Shown piece after piece: positions 52,513-59,227 of a stretch of DNA of 64,000 bases. Numbering within the stretch: the first letter of the stretch is position 1; each line of letters opens with the position of its first letter. The position numbers and the translations under genes are program-made. The stretch is from positions 96,617 through 160,616 of the forward strand of contig CABJEP010000004.1 of the NCBI GenBank assembly GCA_902364645.1, read 5' to 3'. The stretch comes from Coriobacteriaceae bacterium (GTDB taxonomy: Bacteria; Actinomycetota; Coriobacteriia; Coriobacteriales; Coriobacteriaceae). The notes beneath the pieces were generated by a model. The model did no database searches. It saw only the letters and a list, made by a program, of their open reading frames with translations, and was not told the origin of the DNA.

Positions 52513-52521
52513 TGCTACAAT
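52513..52521 (+). promoter_or_regulatory. Extended -10 promoter candidate for the ModE-like gene
   Basis: TGCTACAAT is an extended -10 (TGN-TACAAT). No good -35 is seen 17 bases upstream. Leader to the gene would be about 80 nt. Confidence 0.4.
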
Positions 52522-52605
52522 GCATGATTTAAGAAGAGCACACGAGGGTTTGACGCAGGCTTTGCGTTTGCCCAGCAAACACTTTAGCGGGGAGACGTGG
52601 GGCGT

Positions 52606-52953
52606 ATGAAGTACAGGACGACGGCAAAGTTGGTCATTCAAGCGTGCGACAAGGATCTGCCGGGCGTGTTTGGTCACGGCTGCGTCTTGCTGCTGCAGGG
52701 TATTGCCCACGAACACTCGCTCAACCGTGCCGCCAAGAGCATGGGCATGGCGTATTCCAAGGCCTGGCGCATCGTAAACGAGGCCGAAGGCCAGCTGGGC
52801 TGCAAGCTCATCGAGCGCGACGGAGCCCGCGGATCATCGCTCACCCCCGCCGGCGAGCGCGCCATAGCGGCCTACGAGGAGCTGCAGGCCGACATCAACA
52901 ACGTCATCGCCACCAAAGCCAACGACCTCATCGCCAGCATCAATGCAGAGTAG
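52606..52953 (+). CDS. ModE/LysR-type winged-helix DNA-binding protein
   Basis: A 115-aa single-domain protein. Residues 30-75 form a LysR-like HTH (SLNRAAKSMGMAYSKAWRIV) followed by the wing LGCKLIERDGARGSSLTPAG, the pattern of ModE N-terminal domains. The molybdate-binding (Mop) domain is absent, so it may respond to something else or simply bind DNA. ATG 52606 is preferred; GTG 52597 is too close to GGGGAG. No molybdenum genes are in the window. Confidence 0.82.
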   Translation: MKYRTTAKLVIQACDKDLPGVFGHGCVLLLQGIAHEHSLNRAAKSMGMAYSKAWRIVNEAEGQLGCKLIERDGARGSSLTPAGERAIAAYEELQADINNVIATKANDLIASINAE

Positions 52954-53001
52954 TCCTTTTGGGACTGAATTGTTGTCCACCGTGCCCTCGGATTGAGGCT
53001 C

Positions 53002-53165
53002 GTGCCACAAAACGGGCCCATCTACTACGTTTAGCTGAATACCCTCGACCATACCGGACATTATGAAAATAAAACCGCTGGTAGACAGCTTGGCATTTTT
53101 CGAAATAGGCGGGTATGGTCGACCCCTATGGCTTAAACGTAGAAAATAGGCCGTTTTCGTGACAC
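53002..53165. repeat. 164-bp imperfect inverted repeat between convergent genes
   Basis: Arms of about 58 bases (53002-53059 and 53108-53165) pair over the blocks GTG-CAC, AAAACGG-CC, CTACGTTTA and TCGACCATACC with short interruptions; a loop of 48 bases remains. It fills the space between the ModE-like gene and the PLP enzyme gene. Confidence 0.6.
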
Positions 53166-53178
53166 ACACCCCGATTAG

Positions 53179-54171
53179 TTACTTTCGGAGCGCGTTGTCC
53201 AGGGTGGACGCTACAACCAGGGGGTCGTCGGTACCGGCGAAGAGGCGAATGGTGCTCCCCTGCTTGCCGCGCGGAGCAGAGAGTCGCGTCGTTGCGCCGC
53301 CGGCGGGCGATGTGCGAAACTCCCCCGGCAAAGCATCGAACAAATCGCCCGCACTGCGCTCGATAAGGTCAAACTCAACTGCCGGACCAAAGCCGTGCTC
53401 GAGGATTCCAGTTGCAACCGCATGGTCGGGATGCGAGCTCAGTCCAGGATAGCGCACGGCGTGCACCATCTCATTGGCAGCCAAGTACTCGGCCAGCGCA
53501 CGTGCGCGGTCGAAATGTGCCTGCATGCGGGCATCGAGCGAGTCCAGCCCGCGCTCCAGCACACCGGCCTCATCAGCAGGCAAATCAAGTTTGACCAAGC
53601 CACAGCCCTCAAGCAGAGCATGCGCGCACTCGGCAGCAGCATCCACACGATGGCGCTTGAGCTGCGAGCGCGCGACCGATATGGCAACCAACTTGTGCGG
53701 AGCCTCACCGGCGCACACGCGGTCAAGTGCCTCGAGCGACAGCACGGCACCCAAGCGCAACGGATCGCACCCAAAGACACCAGCCACGGTGTTATCCACC
53801 ACGAGCAGCGCATGAGCCTCACGCGCGGCACGTCCTAACGCGCGCAGATCGGGCACGCGCAATCCAAACCCACCAATAGAGTTGACGAACCACCACAGGT
53901 GCGGCCCCTCGACCTCAAACGAAGCATCAAAGCCCTCGGACGCAGCAGTAAACGCCGCAACCGACGGCTCCTCCACCATAGCCACGTCGCAGCACTCAAA
54001 GCCGCGCGCAAACGCATCGGCAAAGTCATCGGCAAACGCAACCAGGCGATCGCCGGGACGTACAATCCCCAACAGAGACAGCGCCGCCGGCACATGCGGC
54101 GCTGCAGCAAGACGCGCCTCACGCGCGCCGGCCCTTGCAGCCCAGGCCTCTTCTAGCTGCTGTACGTCCAC
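53179..54171 (-). CDS. Degenerate Cys/Met-metabolism PLP-dependent enzyme homologue
   Basis: A 330-aa relative of cystathionine gamma-synthase/lyase. The fold I recognise from the Asp of VVDNTVAGVFGCDPLRLGA, which normally contacts PLP, and the C-terminal STIRLFAGTDDP. The segment expected to hold the lysine (S-x-T-K-Y-x-x-GH) reads ISVARSQLKRHRVD, so the Schiff-base Lys is displaced or lost, and the usual YxR motif is not seen. It may be catalytically altered or non-enzymatic. The GTG at 54171 is chosen for AAGGGA upstream; ATG 54189 lies just after a terminator T run. Confidence 0.7.
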   Translation of the reverse strand: MDVQQLEEAWAARAGAREARLAAAPHVPAALSLLGIVRPGDRLVAFADDFADAFARGFECCDVAMVEEPSVAAFTAASEGFDASFEVEGPHLWWFVNSIGGFGLRVPDLRALGRAAREAHALLVVDNTVAGVFGCDPLRLGAVLSLEALDRVCAGEAPHKLVAISVARSQLKRHRVDAAAECAHALLEGCGLVKLDLPADEAGVLERGLDSLDARMQAHFDRARALAEYLAANEMVHAVRYPGLSSHPDHAVATGILEHGFGPAVEFDLIERSAGDLFDALPGEFRTSPAGGATTRLSAPRGKQGSTIRLFAGTDDPLVVASTLDNALRK

Positions 54172-54192
54172 GCGGCACCGTCCCTTCATAAG

Positions 54193-54230
54193 CAAAAAAC
54201 CCACGATGCGGGTGTTCCCCGCATCGTGGG
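54193..54230 (-). terminator. Strong terminator immediately upstream of the PLP-enzyme gene
   Basis: CCCACGATGCGGG (54200-54212) pairs perfectly with 54218-54230; on the minus strand six Ts follow. It ends the epimerase pseudogene, but also lies within 25 bases of the next start, so it could act as an attenuator. Confidence 0.85.
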
Positions 54231-54268
54231 CAACGGCTGCAGTATAGCGCCGATAGGCGACGAAACGC

Positions 54269-55005
54269 CTAGATGCTGAGCGTGTGATAGGTCACGCTCG
54301 CACCCGGAGCGTCAACGGTCACGCCATAGGCCTCGGGTGGCCAAAAGCGTCTGCAACGTCGAGCATCTCAAAGTTGGCATCCCAGCTGTCAAAGATACGA
54401 TGCACCAACACCGCGAGTTCCTCGGCACACAGCAGGGGAAACGGCGCATCTGCCGCACCCTGAAGCGCGACCGACCCGCCCGAGCATGCCTCGAACAACG
54501 GCATCAAAAATGGGTCGGTTAATGCCGGCGATGCGGTATACAGATACGGCACGCGCAGGACTTTGGCTTGGATGCCGTCGCGCGATGCATAGTAACGGCA
54601 CAGGTCGTTGGCAGCGCGGGCGATAATGCCCTTGCCCGTCTGGGCCCCACTGGCGGCCGTGGCGTCGTCGTCACATCCGCCAGTGGTGCCCTCTGCACCC
54701 GCGGGCCCCGCAATAAACAGCAGCTGCACATTGCGTCCCATACAGGCACGAAACACCGAGCGCAGCAGCCCAATGTCGCCAAAAGTCACGGTATGCGGGG
54801 TGAGGTAGGTAGAAAGGTAGACCACGCGCTCAAACTCGTAGGCCTGGTCCAGGTGCTGGAGGAGCTCTTTCCACGAAGCATGGGGCGACGACTCATCGCG
54901 GCGCGCGTCCTGCGCGGCTACGACCTACACATGGTCGCCGGGGAACGCCTTGGAGCAAAAGTCATCGTCAACATATGCGGTGTTGCCAACAACCAGCACT
55001 TCCAC
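54269..55005 (-). pseudogene. NAD-dependent epimerase/reductase-like gene with an in-frame stop and a frameshift
   Basis: From GTG 55005 (after GGGGGA) the frame reads VEVLVVGNTAYVDDDFCSKA...FPGDHV, meets TAG at 54925-54927, and continues in the same frame VVAAQDARRDESS...YLSTYLTPHTVTF, as expected for one Rossmann-like protein of about 245 aa. Near 54330 a C-run is one base short: the frame ends GHPRPMA, while the next frame continues EAYGVTVDAPGASVTYHTL to 54269. Two lesions make it non-functional unless they are sequencing errors. Family assignment (nucleotide-sugar-epimerase-like) is moderate. Confidence 0.65.
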
Positions 55006-55159
55006 GGCGTTCCCCCTCCCCAAAAATCTACTTTTGCCATAGTCAAACATGCGTATTGTACGCTGTAAAAGCGAGCCAAGGCGCCTTTAAGGCTGTTTTA
55101 AGAACTTTTAGAGGATGTGAGAGCGGCAACTCATTCGACTTAGATTCATCGAGGAAATG

Positions 55160-55612
55160 CTATTCGCTCTGAAAAGGCACATCGCAATCTGCTGACAGCT
55201 CTGCAGGGAGAATGGCAGGCAATGTAAGCGCTCCCATGGGTGAAAGTCCAGTAACAACCATCAAATAGCTCTTTGCATGGGCATATGCCATCGAAATAGC
55301 ATTTTAAAGAAGGTAGTGACGCGCCTCGTCATCGGGAGAGTTCATTGGCATTTGCGCTGAAACCGAGATGGATACTGTAACGCCAGCGTGCATCTTCTCC
55401 TGTGCACCTTCGTCTCTGTCAAGGAGGCTGCCAATTACGCACATCTTTAGACTTGCGCGTGCATCATTACCTTTTTTCGAAAGATGGACATCTTGGTAGC
55501 TAACGTCAACTTTTAATTCCATGTTATCCGAGGGCGAATCCTCGATATGGAAATCGGAGTCAACGACGAACAAATGAACGACTTGAATCGGAGCAATAAA
55601 ATCCCCACTCAT
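55160..55612 (-). pseudogene. SecB-like chaperone gene interrupted by an in-frame TAA
   Basis: The frame from ATG 55612 gives 102 residues (IQVVHLFVVDSDFHIED, ELKVDVSYQDVHL, MHAGVTVSISVSAQ) and stops at TAA 55304-55306. The same frame then resumes for 47 codons, NAISMAYAHAKSYLMVVTG...LTLPAILPAEL, to TAG at 55160. The beta-strand part followed by N-A-x-x-x-A-Y-x-x-x-x-S helix and a LPxILP loop is the order of SecB proteins, and 150 aa is the right length. Its ATG overlaps the antitoxin-like gene by four bases. Such pairs form toxin-antitoxin-chaperone modules in other bacteria. The nonsense codon suggests decay. Confidence 0.6.
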
Positions 55613-55998
55613 GCTGCCAAACCTCCGGAAATCATCTCGAGATTCACATGCGAGGACGGACGCTCGTTCCTAAAAGACCATTGCTCTCGCACGAAATTGT
55701 TGGATGAAAGAAACGGTAGCTCTTTAGAATAGCTAACGGTAACCTTAGGAACGATATTGATACCCAAAGCAAGCTCGAACCTAGCGATCGTCTTCAGCGT
55801 CATATTGGGCTGAGAATTCAACAGCTTCGAAAGCGACTGAAGGCTCACGCCCATACGCTTTGCCAAATCGCTTTTGCTTAAACCCAGACGCTTCATCTCG
55901 CGATGAACAATAAACTCGATATCTAGCGCGTGTTCATAAGCGCGTGTTTCGCTGGTTTCTGTATCGGCGTAAAAATCAGATAAATCTACTTTATTCAT
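55609..55998 (-). CDS. XRE-family antitoxin-like regulator with extended C-terminus
   Basis: A 129-aa protein. Residues 36-82 form an XRE/HigA-type HTH (LSKSDLAKRMGVSLQSLSKL). After it comes a 47-residue tail with W107 and F109 (REQWSFRNERP). In toxin-antitoxin-chaperone systems a similar tail is bound by a SecB-like chaperone, and here the SecB-like gene directly follows with an ATGA overlap. CGGAGA precedes ATG 55998. A toxin partner is not clearly seen upstream. Confidence 0.75.
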   Translation of the reverse strand: MNKVDLSDFYADTETSETRAYEHALDIEFIVHREMKRLGLSKSDLAKRMGVSLQSLSKLLNSQPNMTLKTIARFELALGINIVPKVTVSYSKELPFLSSNNFVREQWSFRNERPSSHVNLEMISGGLAA

Positions 55999-56038
55999 TG
56001 TGTTCTCCGTTTCGAAAGCCAAGTATAAAAGTCAAGGC

Positions 56039-56380
56039 TCAGATTCCAGAAGTTGACGTGCTATTCTGGCCGATCATTGTTCGAGCGGTTAATTTCCGCT
56101 TAGGGTCTGACAACATTTTCTGGAATTGAGAGTTGTCGGGAGAAGCCGTCAATTCCCAAAACGGTCGACCCTTGAGGTCTCTATATTCGACAAGATCATA
56201 TCCTTCTGCCAAAGGGCACCTCCCATTTCTAGATGAACTTAACTTATAGGTTAAGTTCATCCATTTAAATACATATAACGAGGTCCAGACAAGATTCCTC
56301 TGCCCCAATCGATAAACAAACCAGTCGAGCTTATGCAAAATCCGGAAGTGTGCGGCATATTCTAGACACGTCAACCACAC
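56039..56380 (-). CDS. Uncertain open frame in the toxin position
   Basis: A 113-codon frame whose last 60 residues (EYRDLKGRPFWELTASP, DPKRKLTARTMIGQ) look protein-like, but whose first half contains a perfect 12-bp dyad (56232-56261) and no recognisable fold. It sits 40 bases before the antitoxin-like gene, where a toxin would be expected in a HigBA order. It does not match RelE/HigB patterns by eye. It may be a new toxin, a remnant, or not a gene. Confidence 0.25.
   Translation of the reverse strand: MWLTCLEYAAHFRILHKLDWFVYRLGQRNLVWTSLYVFKWMNLTYKLSSSRNGRCPLAEGYDLVEYRDLKGRPFWELTASPDNSQFQKMLSDPKRKLTARTMIGQNSTSTSGI
56232..56261. promoter_or_regulatory. Perfect 12-bp dyad upstream of the XRE gene
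   Basis: GATGAACTTAAC (56232-56243) and GTTAAGTTCATC (56250-56261) are exact inverted repeats with a 6-base spacer. This is the form expected for an XRE operator, although it lies about 235 bases from ATG 55998. Confidence 0.4.
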
Positions 56381-56474
56381 TGGATAGTGGCAACGCTTCT
56401 ACCTGCGGGTTCCTTTCATGAAAAGGACGATGTGCTCGAGGGTTCCAAAATTTGCCGCATGCTTCCGTCGGGCG

Positions 56475-56606
56475 TTTCCGGAAGTGCGGTGAAAAACCGA
56501 GATCGACAGACCAGACCCCTGTTTTAGCCTTCCGCGACCTGCGGTTTTGTTGCCGAAATTCGGTTTATGCTCGGAGGTTTCCGATTTTTCCCCGCACTTC
56601 CGAAAA
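56475..56606. repeat. 132-bp element with 26-bp terminal inverted repeats
   Basis: Ends TTTCCGGAAGTGCGGTGAAA (from 56475) and the complement of TTTTCGGAAGTGCGGGGAAA (to 56606) match at 22 of 26 positions. The interior has no gene. It resembles a MITE or a large bidirectional hairpin. Confidence 0.5.
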
Positions 56607-57124
56607 GCACCCTTAAACCGCGCGTCCCGAAGCGGAAAACCGCCGGATATTTGTTCTCCCCAAATGAGATCCTTGTTTTGCCTGGCCGAATCTTACATCC
56701 AAACAAAAAAAGAGGACCGACGCATCAACCCTCTTCAGGTGTCGCCCGAAGGCTTCCAGCGCAATTGATTTAATTCTAATCGATATCACTTGTTTGACCA
56801 CGATCACGTCAACCAGTAGAAGCCGCCCATGCTCGATCATTCCATTGCCGGGATGGTGCTTGGCTAGTACGTCACACATTGCATACATGAAAAAAGGGCA
56901 ACACTCTCAATTTGAAAGCGTCACCCTTAAAGCTCCCAAAGAGCTTTTGTATTGCAGGAAGATACTCTACACTATCTTCCCTTGATTGGCGGGTCGAAAC
57001 AGACACCATTGTGATTTCAAGCAGAAAGCGTTATATTAAGTATGCATTTGCACGTGGTGTTCGCACTATACGCTCAGATGCCATAGTTTACAAAGATGGC
57101 CTTCTTCATAGACGCTAGGTGGGA
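56607..57124. other. Gene-poor stretch
   Basis: Contains only short overlapping frames on both strands without ribosome sites, and small hairpins such as AAGCTC-CCAAA-GAGCTT near 56930. I see no supported gene. Confidence 0.5.
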
Positions 57125-58720
57125 TTACTCACTAGTAGCCGATATGTCGAAGGCCTTCTTGTACTTAAGGAAATCATACATTCTAATAAGCCGTTTCAGC
57201 TCGCTATTACCGTGGATTATCTTGCGATCGTCCGTGATGAGCGCCCTCAGATATTCAAGCAACTTATTTAGATCGATCTCATCTTCTTCAAGTAGCACAA
57301 GCTTTTTAAATGCTTCCTCAAAGCATTCGTTAGCTATAACAGACTGAACCGAGTGTCTAATTCCCGAATGATGATAGCTACCTTTTGCCTTTCGTAGGCT
57401 GTTGTTTAGAAAAGCATCTAAATCCTTCTTCTCATCTATTTCCTTTAGCATCCTTGGATTAAGAACTTCCCCTGAATACGCGCTTAAATACTTATACATG
57501 GGCAAACCACCCGAGTTAGAAGCAAGCAGCGAAGGAAGGTATTCCTCGACGGCAAGCTTAGGAGCAACATGTTCGTCATCAAACACAACATCACGATATA
57601 GAAGTTCGGCTTTGACCATATGCCCGTGCCCTAAAGAAGCATTCGCAACACCGATACCCAGCACAAGATGCTGTCCCTCCGGAAGTCTCTCGAGGTCGCT
57701 AAAACTCGCTTCAACTACCAGAGAGTCATTCGGATCGCCCTCATCAGCCAAGGCGTAGATGCTCCTGCGAAGCTCACGAATGATCCTGGGCGAGAAGGAG
57801 CATTTGGATTGTCCAATTGCTTCATACACTGCACCAAAATCGTTCGTCCTAATCTCGGTCATGCTTATCTCGCCAATACCTGGAAAGGTAAACGAATGAG
57901 TTGAGGTTGCGTTTTCTCCCCTAGTAAGGAAGATAAAGCGCTTTCTAAGCAACGCAAGATTGTTAGAACCGAGGCAGCGCGAAATCGACATGAGGATAGC
58001 TTGGATATCGGGGTCGTTAAGGGAATAACCGATAAAAATAATTGGGTATTCCATAAAAATAGTTAACAACTTGGCAGCCAAGTAATCCTGTGTTTCGGCG
58101 AGTTTTGCGTAATCTGCCTCCTCAAGAACCATAGATTCAGGATTATCCATAGAACCGTGGATCTTATAGATTTCACCCATTTCAAAAGTTCTGTGAAAGA
58201 CGAGATCGTCTTGGCCAACAAAAACTTTAAACTCGGGAAATAGCGACTCCAGGAGACAGTCATAGTTGGTTGTTATAACTCCAGAGATACGCCGCCTGCC
58301 AACCTCTCTCAAGATATCAAGCTCATGCGTCATATATTCAGGTTTGAACGAGGATAACCTCTCGGCCGCCATGATCTTTAAAATAGATTTACGCTGACGA
58401 ATGTCCTCTACATGATCGTTTCTAAAAGAAGCGAAGCGAGGGTCCTCAAGAACAGCTATGCGCATATCCTTATCAAGCATCGTCGCGGCAGAGGGCAATG
58501 CGCTATTGTCAGACTCATCTGGACAACGTGCCAGGTACGAGTCAAGCCGAAAGGGATCATCGGAAAGACGGGAACAGAGGTGCCTTAACAAACCAACCCA
58601 ATCGTCGGTACCCATGTATCTACGGGAAAAGCCCGAGCCGACGAATAAATATGGGCTACGCCCCACCCCATTTATCAAACGTACAACGCTTTCTACAATG
58701 TCATCTCTTCCGACTTCCAT
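57125..58720 (-). CDS. SIR2-domain protein, probable antiphage NADase effector
   Basis: A 531-aa protein. SIR2-type NAD-binding landmarks: LFVGSGFSRRY (residues 25-35), VITTNYDCLLE (148-158), IYKIHGS (184-190) and FIGYSLNDPDIQAI (229-242). In bacterial immunity such SIR2 domains deplete NAD+ after phage sensing. Residues 300-531 are a helical region of no recognised family and probably provide sensing or oligomerisation. GGAGG lies six bases before the ATG. Neighbours include the membrane protein and reverse transcriptase genes, which supports a defence role. No protein partner gene is directly coupled, so it may act alone. Confidence 0.8.
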   Translation of the reverse strand: MEVGRDDIVESVVRLINGVGRSPYLFVGSGFSRRYMGTDDWVGLLRHLCSRLSDDPFRLDSYLARCPDESDNSALPSAATMLDKDMRIAVLEDPRFASFRNDHVEDIRQRKSILKIMAAERLSSFKPEYMTHELDILREVGRRRISGVITTNYDCLLESLFPEFKVFVGQDDLVFHRTFEMGEIYKIHGSMDNPESMVLEEADYAKLAETQDYLAAKLLTIFMEYPIIFIGYSLNDPDIQAILMSISRCLGSNNLALLRKRFIFLTRGENATSTHSFTFPGIGEISMTEIRTNDFGAVYEAIGQSKCSFSPRIIRELRRSIYALADEGDPNDSLVVEASFSDLERLPEGQHLVLGIGVANASLGHGHMVKAELLYRDVVFDDEHVAPKLAVEEYLPSLLASNSGGLPMYKYLSAYSGEVLNPRMLKEIDEKKDLDAFLNNSLRKAKGSYHHSGIRHSVQSVIANECFEEAFKKLVLLEEDEIDLNKLLEYLRALITDDRKIIHGNSELKRLIRMYDFLKYKKAFDISATSE

Positions 58721-59227
58721 CTAGCGCCTCCAAACAAGCTACTTCCATAAGTATAGAACATATGTTTGGATTTTACTAGAATTGCAAGACTTCATCGGAG
58801 ACAAAGCTGCTCGACAATTGAAAATTCGAACCGCACAGGTGACCCAATATTCAGCAGTGTTCCGACGAGCAAATATTCATTTCGCGCCTCAGGCAATCTA
58901 GCGCAGCGGCATCAGTTAGAACGCCATGACTCTCTAGGAGTTCGATAAGTTGAGCGAAAGTCTAAAATTCCATCGCCAAAGTAACTCCTAAAATCAAAGG
59001 GCCGTTGCCGATAACAACCAAACAACGACCCTCCTTTGTCATCGCCTCACGTAGAGCCCACGACAACTGCATCACTAACTGGATGTTAACCTAGATGCGC
59101 AGTAATTGCGCATCCAAAAAAGTTAATCATGTAGCAAATACTCTTCGCGTTGAAACTAATGCGAAGCATTTTCGCGTCCGTGCACGAGAATGCGCAATCA
59201 ATATGCGGAAAGGCAAAGATGATTCAC
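58721..59227. other. Intergenic stretch with hairpins
   Basis: Holds the terminator at 58995-59038 and an 8-bp dyad GATGCGCA/TGCGCATC at 59094-59114. On the minus strand TATACT near 58756 could be the -10 for the SIR2 gene. No supported gene. Confidence 0.5.
58995..59038 (-). terminator. Terminator downstream of the membrane protein gene
   Basis: CAAAGGGCCGTTG (58995-59007) pairs with CAACGACCCTCCTTTG (59023-59038) with a small bulge; TTTTA follows on the minus strand. Confidence 0.55.

Noticed and set aside
55304..55612. A complete 102-aa gene
   Set aside because: SecB-like sequence continues in the same frame after the stop, so the intact unit is more likely 150 codons with a nonsense codon.
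56613..56888. 91-codon minus-strand frame
   Set aside because: No ribosome site, no family resemblance, and its 5' part lies over AT-rich non-coding sequence with competing short frames.
59094..59114. GATGCGCA/TGCGCATC hairpin as a terminator
   Set aside because: The A/T run is on the wrong side for the minus-strand gene and no plus-strand gene ends here.
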